In this document: positions 8,174-14,237 of the stretch, piece by piece
How the letters are laid out: every line of letters begins with the position of its first letter
How positions within the stretch are numbered: the stretch's first letter is position 1
Source of the DNA: Alphaproteobacteria bacterium
GTDB lineage: Bacteria; Pseudomonadota; Alphaproteobacteria; UBA7887
Assembly: GCA_028289725.1 (NCBI GenBank)
Contig: JANQOH010000204.1
Span: 1-18,962, forward strand
Direction of reading: 5' to 3'
Length of the DNA: 18,962 nt
Made by a program: the position numbers and the translations under genes
Notes under the pieces: model-generated
Database searches by the model: none
Told to the model about the DNA's origin: nothing
What the model saw: only the letters and a program-made list of their open reading frames with translations

Positions 8174-8590
8174 TTATTCGGCCATTTGCGCCTTGCGTGC
8201 TTGGATAATCGGCCAGAAATCATAGCCGACATAAACCTCGCTCTTGAACGTTGAGTAGCTTCCCGACTCGATCGCGCGATTGACCTCGCGGATTTTTGCC
8301 GGCGGGACTTTGAGCGTAACCACATGACCGAAACTCATCAATTGGTACCAGCTCACCACTTCCACGCCGTCCGGTGGGAACTTTTCCAGAAACCCATTCT
8401 TCCGGAGGTTGGCCCCCATTTCCTCGAGCGTGAGCTGCTGTGTGTGTTTCAAGAAAATCGTTAGCAGGACACGGTCCGCGTCAGGCGCGATCGTATTCGG
8501 ATCCTGCTGCGCCTGTCCCGACGCGGAAAAAAGCAGGGCACAGAACAGTACCGCACCGCACATAATCGCCTTTCCGTTATATCGGTCCAT
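8174..8590 (-). CDS. small exported protein of unknown function
   Basis: A 138-residue protein with a Sec signal peptide (MDRYNGK, then a hydrophobic stretch ending GQAQQ). The mature part (about 112 residues) opens with VLLTIFLKH and later has GVEVVSWYQLMSFGHVVTLKVP, alternating strand-like and helix segments like a ferredoxin-like alpha/beta domain of the GYD or muconolactone-isomerase kind. I recognise it as a type of hypothetical protein seen in other proteobacteria but cannot name a function. The open frame extends to 8875, but GGGAG lies just before two adjacent ATGs at 8593 and 8590, and only from there does a signal peptide begin. The spacing favours 8590. It is the first gene of the minus-strand run and divergent from the gene at 8847. 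Confidence 0.75.
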   Translation of the reverse strand: MDRYNGKAIMCGAVLFCALLFSASGQAQQDPNTIAPDADRVLLTIFLKHTQQLTLEEMGANLRKNGFLEKFPPDGVEVVSWYQLMSFGHVVTLKVPPAKIREVNRAIESGSYSTFKSEVYVGYDFWPIIQARKAQMAE

Positions 8591-8712
8591 CATCGTCTCC
8601 CAGAACTGATTGCGCCCGATACCGCTGATATCAGGCCCTTTGGCGGAAGAAGTGACCGGCTGGCGCGGCTTTGACAAGCAAATCCTGCGAAATCCTTTGG
8701 TCTTGGGGCTCG

Positions 8713-8735
8713 GCGCGGCTCGGTCTTCGCCGCGC
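8713..8735 (+). promoter_or_regulatory. GC-rich hairpin in the divergent gap, possible attenuator
   Basis: GCGCGGC (8713-8719) and GCCGCGC (8729-8735) form a 7-bp stem with a 9-base loop, followed by GTTTT. This resembles a small intrinsic terminator on the plus strand, 111 bases before the gene at 8847. With no plus-strand gene upstream, it would act as a leader attenuator, or it may be chance in GC-rich DNA. Confidence 0.25.
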
Positions 8736-8846
8736 GTTTTCCCGGCGAATTGAACCTTTGGCGATGTCGATCCGACAAACCCGTATGTCCGGTCGCATGA
8801 CCAATGCGACGGCACGATACGAACCCAATTGCCAAGGAGATACGAT

Positions 8847-9203
8847 ATGTTCCGCCCCCTCAAATATGCCGCCATGCTGACCTGTGTCGCATTTGTGGCC
8901 GCGCCGCCGGCTCAGGCGGACGAAGATCCGTGCGCCGGCTACGATGTGGCCTGCGACGGCGACGGATGCACCGCCTGTTGGCCCGGCCAAGACGTGGATT
9001 TGATTTGCGACGAGTACACACAGCTAGAAATCAACCTCACGCTGCCTGGCTGTGTCGATAGCCACAGCACTTTCGACATACTGGATTTCACCGTTAAACC
9101 GCCCCGCGTTCGGCCGCCGCTTACCACCCGGCCGCCCCATCGGCCGGTCACGCCCACACCGGTCAACCCGACGATCCAAGTCAAGGTGCCGGGCGCCAAC
9201 TGA
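8847..9203 (+). CDS. small secreted Cys-rich, Pro-rich protein
   Basis: A 118-residue protein starting at the ATG at 8847, which has a strong AAGGAGA 6 bases before it. The signal peptide covers about residues 1-24 (MFRPLKYAAM... PPAQA). The mature N-terminal half is acidic and carries six cysteines between D-P-C-A-G-Y and L-P-G-C-V-D, a spacing that suggests two or three disulfides. The C-terminal 40 residues are rich in Pro, Arg and Thr with PPRVRPPL and RPPHRPVTPTP runs, likely an extended, disordered or wall-spanning tail. I do not recognise a family. It could be a periplasmic or surface protein; no function is assigned. It stands alone, 288 bases before the deaminase-like gene. Confidence 0.75.
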   Translation: MFRPLKYAAMLTCVAFVAAPPAQADEDPCAGYDVACDGDGCTACWPGQDVDLICDEYTQLEINLTLPGCVDSHSTFDILDFTVKPPRVRPPLTTRPPHRPVTPTPVNPTIQVKVPGAN

Positions 9204-9491
9204 GCCCAAGAGACACTTCCGGACCAGCGGCGCCTCTGATGCGTCGCTGGCGGCGCCTGTGGTCCGATTGCAGCATGGGGCGAATTGAACGCCTTACTCA
9301 GCGACGGACGCCTTGTGTGCCGTGCAAGGGGGCTCGAAGCCAACAAGAATGATCGAAGCGTGGTGCGTAAGGGCACCTGTTTGATCGACGAGCGGCGTGC
9401 GCGACAATAGGCTCCACAAATCGGCGAACAGGCGGTCTGTTGAGGTCCGAAGTCGTTGGCTAACGGCAGCCCGCGAAAATGATGGTGTGAC

Positions 9492-9995
9492 ATGAACGGT
9501 GAGTGCGGACGCGCTGGATGCCGGCGCAAATTCCTAGGTGGCCTGTTTGTACTGCCCGCAATTGCGTCCTTAATCGTGCCTCGCGTCGGTGTGAAGGCAC
9601 AAGACCGGGAAGAATTGGAACCCATCGTGCAGCCAGCGCGGCAAGACCCCGCGCATTACATCGAACGCGCGGTGGCCTTGGCCGATCTTTCGTTGCGCCG
9701 CGGCGACGGGACGGGATACGGCGCGGTCGTAGTCAAAGGCGGCCTGATTGTTGGTGAGGGACGCAATCGAACGATCGCCACGAATGATCCGACCGCCCAT
9801 TCCGAGGTCGACGCGATCCGCGATGCGTGCCGTCGACTTGGTGTCCAGACGTTGCAAGGCTGCGAGATGTACTGTTCCGCGCGGCCTTGCCAAATGTGCG
9901 ATACCGCCTGCTATTGGGCCCGGCTAGACCGCGTTCATTTCAAATCGGCCGGTACAAATATTGTCTCGTTCGAACCGCGTTACGCGCGCTGCTGA
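9492..9995 (+). CDS. Tat-exported nucleoside/guanine-deaminase-like protein
   Basis: A 167-residue protein of the cytidine/guanine deaminase zinc fold. The active-site residues are His103 and Glu105 in the motif T-A-H-S-E (usually H-A-E) and Cys133 and Cys136 in R-P-C-Q-M-C. The surroundings, NDPTAHSEVDAIRDACRRLG and YWARLDRVHF, match bacterial GuaD-type guanine deaminases closely, with the common C-E-P-C-P-M-C changed to A-R-P-C-Q-M-C. Two features differ from cytoplasmic GuaD. The N-terminus has C-R-R-K-F-L-G-G and a hydrophobic stretch, a twin-arginine export signal. The C-terminal segment that covers the active site in GuaD is missing; the protein ends at Y-A-R-C. It would act outside the cytoplasm on an unknown base or modified substrate. 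No strong ribosome-binding site is visible before the ATG. Confidence 0.85.
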   Translation: MNGECGRAGCRRKFLGGLFVLPAIASLIVPRVGVKAQDREELEPIVQPARQDPAHYIERAVALADLSLRRGDGTGYGAVVVKGGLIVGEGRNRTIATNDPTAHSEVDAIRDACRRLGVQTLQGCEMYCSARPCQMCDTACYWARLDRVHFKSAGTNIVSFEPRYARC

Positions 9996-10065
9996 AGGCT
10001 CGCAGCGCTGCGCACAACGGGAGCAAACGGAGACCGAATTGAGTTTTTGTTCGGGCAAGTTTTCG

Positions 10066-10104
10066 CCTCGACAAGGCGCGTGATTGACAAGGGGTGAAGC
10101 AACC
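10066..10104 (+). repeat. 39-bp direct repeat, copy 1
   Basis: This 39-base stretch matches 12842-12880 at 34 of 39 positions in the same orientation. Both copies share CCTCG, CAAGGCGCG, TTGACA and GGGGTGAAGCAA in the same spacing, and the match stops sharply on both sides. Copy 1 lies just beyond the 3' end of the PQQ dehydrogenase and copy 2 lies upstream of its 5' end, so the pair brackets that single gene. Confidence 0.75.
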
Positions 10105-10137
10105 GAAAGAAAAAGGGGGCCGGCACCGGCCCCCTTT
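10104..10137 (-). terminator. intrinsic terminator of the PQQ dehydrogenase gene
   Basis: AAAGGGGGCCGG (10112-10123) and CCGGCCCCCTTT (10126-10137) form a perfect 12-base inverted repeat with almost no loop. Read on the minus strand it is followed by TTTTTCTTT, the U-run of a Rho-independent terminator, about 53 bases past the stop of the dehydrogenase. On the plus strand only three T follow, so it may work weakly for the deaminase-like gene too. Confidence 0.8.
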
Positions 10138-10141
10138 CCAT

Positions 10142-10171
10142 TCATTGATGCGACGAACGCCGCATCAATGA
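10142..10171. terminator. second perfect hairpin next to the terminator
   Basis: TCATTGATGCG (10142-10152) pairs perfectly with CGCATCAATGA (10161-10171) around an 8-base loop, 4 bases from the previous hairpin and 18 bases after the dehydrogenase stop. It has no T-run. It may reinforce termination between convergent genes or protect the mRNA 3' end. Confidence 0.55.
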
Positions 10172-10189
10172 GTGCGGATCCGCTTGAGA

Positions 10190-12316
10190 CTAGAAGGCAT
10201 CTTTGGCGGCATCCTCATTCGCCCGCTGGCGGATGTAGTGCTGTATCGACTCGATATCCTCATCCGTCAGTGTGGGGAAGATCGGCATACCACGGTCGGT
10301 CATGGAACCATCCTGAATAACACTCTTGAGGGCATCCATATTGCCGCTCTTCAGCATATCGGACTCGCGAAGGTCCGGACCGAAAACGCCCGCTTGTGCA
10401 GCACCACCGTGGCAGAATATGCAGAAGTTCAAGGCAAAGACGCCCGCACCGTGGGCAGCCTTATCTTCATCGACCGTGAAGTTCTCGTCGACGTAAGGTT
10501 CGGCAAACGCCGGCGGCGCCTGCTCCGGAACCTCGGCCATGCCGTCGAGAGCAAAGGTGATCAGACGGCGCTCCTGAGCGCCGTATTTCCAGCCGTGCCC
10601 TTCGAATCCGAACTCACCACCACCAAGCACATTGGACGGGAAGCCGCCGCCCGGTCCAATCAGAACCGAGATCATTTGCTTGCCATCCAATTCATAGGTA
10701 ATCGCCGCCGACGTAATGCCGAGGCCGGCGTCATATTCCCAAACCTGTTCGCCGGTTGTGGCATTGTAGGCCTTGAGCATGCCGGTTGGCTCACTCTGGA
10801 ATACCAGGTTGCCCGCCGTCGTCAGCGTACCACCACCCCAGTAGAAGTCATGCTCCACTTTCCAGGCCGCTTCTTGCTTGACCGGATCCCATGCAGTCAG
10901 CGTTCCCTTCGGTTCACCCGGAATCTTCTCAAGCACGATCCCCACGGCAATACCCAGCTTCCAGTTGTCGTTGCGCCAACTTGTATCGGTGTCCGCACCT
11001 AGGTCGGTGAAGGTGTTGGCGATATTCTGGGTCGGGATGTACACCAGCCCGGTTTCGGGGTTGTAGGACTGGGACATCCAATTGTGAGCGCCATGCGCCG
11101 ACGGATAGATAGTCGCCTCGCCGTCAGGGAAGAAGGAGCTGTCCGGCACGACATGCCTTTGAGCCTCGAGGTCGAAATGCGTCGACCAGTTGGCCGGCGC
11201 GAACTTCTCCGCGGAGATCACTCTGCCGTTCGACCGATCGACCACGTAGAAAAAACCGTTCTTCGGTGCGTGTAGCGCGACCTTGCGGTCCGCGCCATCG
11301 ATCTCCAGGTCGGCAAGGGTGATATCCATGTTCGAGTTGTAGTCCCAGGTTTCACCCGGAGCCTGTTGAACGTGCCATTTGTAGGCGCCTGTTTTGGCGT
11401 CGAGGGCGACAAGAGAGCACAGGTAGAGGTTATCGCCGCCACCCGGGCTGCGCACTTTGCGGTTCCATGGCGAACCATTGCCGGTGCCGATAATGAACTG
11501 GTCAAACTCCGGATCGTAGGTGAAGCCATGCCAGGTGTTACCGCCGCCGCCATGGTCCCACCATTCGCCGTTCCAAGTTTTGGCGGCCGCTTCCTGAGAC
11601 GGATCCTCGAAACCCCATTTCGGATTACCCGGCACAACGTACCAACGCCATTCCTCTCGGCCGGTCTCGGTATCATAAGCGGCAACCCAACCGCGCGTCG
11701 GGCCGGCCTCCGTACCGCCATTGCCGATTAGAACCAGTCCATTGGCGGCTTTCGGCGCCATGGTGAGCTGCAACGCGGAGTTCAAAGGCAGCGCCCTGGT
11801 TTCCCAGACCCGCTTGCCGGTTTTCCGATCGAGTGCGATCAGACGGCCGTCCCAGGTGACCATGAAGAGTTTGTCGCCATAGGTTCCGAGGCCGCGGCTG
11901 TAGGACCAGAAGACGCGTCTTTGCTTCTTCTCACGGATCGCCTCGCCGACTTTCGGGTCGAAGGTCCAAAGCGTTTCGCCGGTCCGGGCGTCGAGAGCGG
12001 TCACCACACTCACATTGCCGATATAGTAATAGACACCGTCCACCACCAAGGGCGTGGTCGTGAGACTCATGTCGTTCGGCAACGGCTTGTACCAAGTCGG
12101 CTTTAGCCTTGAGATGTTGTCGACGTTGATCTGGTCAAGAGGACTGAACCTCTGTTCGTAGTGCGTCCGTCCGTAAGCAAGCCAATCGGACGTGTTCGAC
12201 CTGTCTGATAGCTCCTTGTCGGTGATGTTTCTATCCGACGCGTGTAGCGAAGCTGGCACGAGCAGTGCAGCAGCCACGATAACGTGAGCGAATATTCCTG
12301 TTCGCCTGACACCCAT
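10190..12316 (-). CDS. PQQ-dependent quinohaemoprotein alcohol dehydrogenase (type II)
   Basis: A 708-residue periplasmic alcohol dehydrogenase: signal peptide (about 1-27, ending LHASD), an eight-bladed PQQ propeller to about residue 590, then a cytochrome c domain. Likely metal and PQQ ligands are Glu203 (GGTEAG) and Asn280 (GTGNGSPW), with catalytic Asp325 in T-W-D-Y-N. Position +2 is Asn327, not the Asp that marks lanthanide-dependent XoxF-type enzymes, so calcium is more likely. Haem c binds at C632-I-F-C635-H636 with Met677 as probable sixth ligand. The enzyme would oxidise a primary or secondary alcohol and pass electrons to a cytochrome. Oddly, the vicinal Cys-Cys pair near the PQQ ring is missing: the region reads RRVFWSYSRG and the only other Cys is Cys300. 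GGAGGA precedes the start. No PQQ biosynthesis genes lie nearby. Confidence 0.95.
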   Translation of the reverse strand: MGVRRTGIFAHVIVAAALLVPASLHASDRNITDKELSDRSNTSDWLAYGRTHYEQRFSPLDQINVDNISRLKPTWYKPLPNDMSLTTTPLVVDGVYYYIGNVSVVTALDARTGETLWTFDPKVGEAIREKKQRRVFWSYSRGLGTYGDKLFMVTWDGRLIALDRKTGKRVWETRALPLNSALQLTMAPKAANGLVLIGNGGTEAGPTRGWVAAYDTETGREEWRWYVVPGNPKWGFEDPSQEAAAKTWNGEWWDHGGGGNTWHGFTYDPEFDQFIIGTGNGSPWNRKVRSPGGGDNLYLCSLVALDAKTGAYKWHVQQAPGETWDYNSNMDITLADLEIDGADRKVALHAPKNGFFYVVDRSNGRVISAEKFAPANWSTHFDLEAQRHVVPDSSFFPDGEATIYPSAHGAHNWMSQSYNPETGLVYIPTQNIANTFTDLGADTDTSWRNDNWKLGIAVGIVLEKIPGEPKGTLTAWDPVKQEAAWKVEHDFYWGGGTLTTAGNLVFQSEPTGMLKAYNATTGEQVWEYDAGLGITSAAITYELDGKQMISVLIGPGGGFPSNVLGGGEFGFEGHGWKYGAQERRLITFALDGMAEVPEQAPPAFAEPYVDENFTVDEDKAAHGAGVFALNFCIFCHGGAAQAGVFGPDLRESDMLKSGNMDALKSVIQDGSMTDRGMPIFPTLTDEDIESIQHYIRQRANEDAAKDAF

Positions 12317-12347
12317 GTGCTTGATTCCTCCCGCATTTTATATTTGA

Positions 12348-12369
12348 GGCGCCGCGTGTACGCGGCGCC
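12348..12369 (-). promoter_or_regulatory. GC palindrome in the leader of the PQQ dehydrogenase gene
   Basis: GGCGCCGCGT and ACGCGGCGCC are perfect 10-base arms separated by GT, 32 bases upstream of the dehydrogenase ATG on the minus strand. In RNA this would be a very stable stem just ahead of the GGAGG ribosome-binding site, with no T-run, so an mRNA leader structure or a protein-binding palindrome is more likely than a terminator. Confidence 0.5.
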
Positions 12370-12841
12370 GATAGACCAACTCTCATGACGGCAAAACAGA
12401 GTCCTGCCGCGAGATTTCAGCGAGGCCCAATCCACAAGGATACCCTGGTACAAGAGGTCAAAGTCAAATATAGCTAATAATTCGTGTGCAATAGAACGAA
12501 GTGAATTATTTTGAACAGAATATCGGTTTATTTTATATAGCCCACAGTTATCACCACGGCCTAAATCGAACATTCGCCGCCATTGTCAGATCAGGATCTT
12601 CGCTGCCTGCAGTGTGCGGAAGATCTCGCCGTTCACATATGTCCGGATCGATATGGGTGATAGGGCCTGGATCTCGCCGGTGACATGACGAAAAAGGGGC
12701 TGGGATGGCTATGTCGGTGACCGCGATGTCATATTGTTCCGGGGTTTTTGGCGGCGCGGAACCCCTGTAAGATATTGAAAATAAGTCGTCTTTTGAATAG
12801 TTGCGCCAAGTTCCAAAAAAATCTTGCTCCGTTTAACCCCC

Positions 12842-12880
12842 CCTCGGCAAGGCGCGCGTTTGACAGGGGGTGAAGCAATC
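12842..12880 (+). repeat. 39-bp direct repeat, copy 2
   Basis: This is the second copy of the sequence at 10066-10104 (34 of 39 identical). It ends 31 bases before the ATG of the first repeat-protein gene and contains TTGACA at 12860-12865. A small inverted repeat TGAAGC/GCTTCA (12871-12876, 12883-12888) starts inside it and is not kept in copy 1. It could supply the -35 of that gene, but the hexamer 17 bases on is a poor -10. Confidence 0.75.
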
Positions 12881-12911
12881 ACGCTTCAAGCAACAACACG
12901 GAGCTACTCTC

Positions 12912-13220
12912 ATGACTTCCAAGTTCAAAATTGCCGCCGTCGCCACCGTTCTTGTTATCGCCACCGCGACGGGCGCGTTGGCCCAGGCGCAACAGGGCGG
13001 CGTGCGCGTCGGCGTCATCGACCAGACCACGGTCGCCGACCAGAGCACCAACGTGGCCCTCGGCCGTTACGCCAAGGCCCGTCAGGCGATCGGTGCGGTG
13101 CAGGGCGTTCGCGCCGGCTACATCAAGCAGGTGACCGTCTCCCGTCGCGCCACCAACCTCGCGGTCGGTGACCGTGCGGCCGCCTGCCAGACCATCGGCA
13201 CTATTGGCCGGGTTTGCTAA
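12912..13220 (+). CDS. small secreted two-repeat protein, candidate curli-like subunit
   Basis: A 102-residue protein with a clear Sec signal (about 1-24, ending GALA). The whole mature part is two copies of a 35-residue unit: one begins VRVGVIDQTTVADQ, the other VRAGYIKQVTVSRR. About 16 of 35 positions agree, including T-V, T-N-x-A, a Gly, Ala-x-Ala, Gln and I-G. Spaced Gln, Asn, Gly, Thr and Val on short alternating strands is the style of curlin and other beta-helical amyloid subunits, though the consensus is not the classical curlin repeat. Cys near A-A-A-C and a terminal Cys could form a disulfide. GGAG lies 8 bases before the ATG. It is followed by its own terminator and by a second gene with the same repeat. 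Subunit function is inferred. Confidence 0.8.
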   Translation: MTSKFKIAAVATVLVIATATGALAQAQQGGVRVGVIDQTTVADQSTNVALGRYAKARQAIGAVQGVRAGYIKQVTVSRRATNLAVGDRAAACQTIGTIGRVC

Positions 13221-13265
13221 CGGACGATCCGTGAAGCAAAACGCATCAGCCAACGCCAACCCCAT

Positions 13266-13313
13266 CGGAGGGTCCGGACAAATTCCTCCCCGGTTCACGC
13301 CCCGGACCCTCCG
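13266..13313. repeat. long-loop inverted repeat after the first repeat-protein gene
   Basis: CGGAGGGTCCGG (13266-13277) and CCGGACCCTCCG (13302-13313) are perfect 12-base arms separated by 24 bases, about 45 bases after the stop codon. The arms could pair in the mRNA 3' region upstream of the true terminator, as a stabilising structure, or could be a protein site. Confidence 0.5.
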
Positions 13314-13328
13314 CCAAAGTTTCAACCG

Positions 13329-13370
13329 AGCGGATCCCGTTATTTGACACGGGGTCCGCTTTTGGTTTTG
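13329..13370 (+). terminator. intrinsic terminator of the first repeat-protein gene
   Basis: AGCGGATCCCGT (13329-13340) pairs with ACGGGGTCCGCT (13349-13360), 12 bp with one G-T wobble and an 8-base loop, followed directly by TTTGGTTTTG. This is a classical Rho-independent terminator. It separates the gene at 12912 from the operon that starts at 13504, so the first subunit can be expressed on its own. Confidence 0.85.
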
Positions 13371-13503
13371 GGCGGCCGGCCGGGGCGGGGTGGGCCGGAC
13401 CACATTTTTCCGAACTTTTTTACGAGGGCGTAACCCCACCGCGCGGCCGGCGCCGTGAATAAGAGCGAGACACTTCGTTCAACCGAAACAAACGGCCCGA
13501 CCC

Positions 13504-13914
13504 ATGACCGCAATTCGCACAAGTTTGATCATCGCCGCTGTACTGAGCGCCATCGCCGCCGGTTCGGTGCGTGCCGATGAGGTTCAGGTGGGCGGGCACT
13601 TGGTGAATGTCACCGTCGCCAACCAATCGACCAATGTGGCGATCGGTTCGACTGCCAAAGCGACGCAATCGATTGGCGCGATCGGCGGCGGCGTTCGGGT
13701 AAACGGCAATCTGAACACCGTCACCGTGGTCGGCGAAGCGGTCAACATCGCGCGCGGCGCGGGCACGCACGCCGACATGTCGGTCAACAGCATTGACGAC
13801 GACACGGAGATCCTCGGTAGCGCGAAACGAACGGTGTTCGTCAATCGGATCGTCAACGTCGCGTCCGGCGCGGGCACGCACTCTTGCGTCTCGGTCGCCG
13901 GCCACGGCTGCTGA
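13504..13914 (+). CDS. small secreted three-repeat protein, candidate curli-like subunit
   Basis: A 136-residue protein with a Sec signal (about 1-24, ending SVRA). The mature part has three diverged repeats of the unit seen in the gene at 12912. The first has VTVANQSTNVAIGSTAKA then QSIGAIGG; the second has VTVVGEAVNIARGAGTHA then SVNSI; the third has VFVNRIVNVASGAGTHSC. The repeat core is V-x-V, about five residues, N-[VI]-A-x-G, then Ser or Thr and Val or Ile. It ends in Cys, with another Cys seven residues inside. It is the first gene of a compact run that leads into the CsgG-like channel gene, which supports a role as exported fibre subunit or nucleator. No strong ribosome-binding site is seen before the ATG. 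Homology to curlins is suggested by pattern only. Confidence 0.8.
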   Translation: MTAIRTSLIIAAVLSAIAAGSVRADEVQVGGHLVNVTVANQSTNVAIGSTAKATQSIGAIGGGVRVNGNLNTVTVVGEAVNIARGAGTHADMSVNSIDDDTEILGSAKRTVFVNRIVNVASGAGTHSCVSVAGHGC

Positions 13915-13958
13915 TCCGCCGGCACACAACGCAACACACCGACACCCGGAGACGAGAC

Positions 13959-14237
13959 ATGACCCATCAACCGCTTCAACTAGGCGCAGTCTTGGACATC
14001 GCGCGGCCGACAAAACTTCAGGCCGCCGCGCGAAATCTCGCGGCGATCGCCGGTCTGGCGCGCATGGCCGCGGAAAACGCGCCGGCGCAGGGACGGATCG
14101 CCCTCGCGGCGTTCCGTTGGGACGCCGCGTCGCTCATCGAATGCCGGATCAGCGTGGCCGCGAACAAAGGCTTTTTCGGCAGCGCCTTCATCATGGTGCT
14201 GGATGGCGAAACCGCAGCACACAGGAGAGCACAATGA
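13959..14237 (+). CDS. small protein without signal peptide in the CsgG-like operon
   Basis: A 92-residue protein of unknown function. The start at 13959 is supported by GGAG seven bases upstream, and its stop overlaps the next start by four bases (ATGA at 14234-14237), so translation is probably coupled. There is no signal peptide. The N-terminal half is Ala-rich and helical (KLQAAARNLAAIAGLARMAAE); the C-terminal half has a strand-like stretch around E-C-R-I-S-V and G-S-A-F-I-M-V-L. It might be a cytoplasmic partner of the exported proteins, for example a chaperone that keeps a subunit soluble. That idea rests only on position. A minus-strand frame also runs through here but has none of these start signals. 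Confidence 0.65.
   Translation: MTHQPLQLGAVLDIARPTKLQAAARNLAAIAGLARMAAENAPAQGRIALAAFRWDAASLIECRISVAANKGFFGSAFIMVLDGETAAHRRAQ

Larger units (their letters stand above)
12317..12911. other. 595-base AT-rich divergent intergenic region
   Basis: No convincing gene is seen here. It holds the leader and promoter of the PQQ dehydrogenase (minus) and of the first repeat-protein gene (plus). The stretch 12460-12560 is clearly more AT-rich than its surroundings and contains an inverted repeat AATAATTC/GAATTATT (12476-12483 and 12503-12510). Two CGGTGAC direct repeats occur near 12680 and 12715. A GC hairpin lies at 12348-12369 and a 39-bp repeat at 12842-12880. Exact promoters could not be fixed. Confidence 0.6.

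Noticed and set aside
8594..8875. Longer N-terminus for the small exported protein at 8174
   Set aside because: The added residues show no conserved feature and would bury the signal peptide; GGGAG stands just before the internal ATGs.
9204..9491. Possible small gene between the Cys-rich protein and the deaminase-like gene
   Set aside because: Open frames here have no start signal and only extend from the shadow of the upstream gene; nothing supportable was seen.
10084..10120. TTGACA in repeat copy 1 as promoter of a small RNA
   Set aside because: No -10 follows at the right distance, and transcription would begin inside the terminator hairpin.
12501..12683. 60-codon plus-strand frame in the AT-rich intergenic region
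   Set aside because: No ribosome-binding site, signal or domain; composition is that of a control region.
13266..13313. Inverted repeat as the terminator of the first repeat-protein gene
   Set aside because: The loop is 24 bases and no T-run follows; the hairpin at 13329-13360 with its T-run is the better terminator.
12879..13439. Minus-strand open frame opposite the first repeat-protein gene
   Set aside because: It runs through the terminator hairpin of the plus-strand gene and reads as a mirror of the repeat; no start signals are seen.
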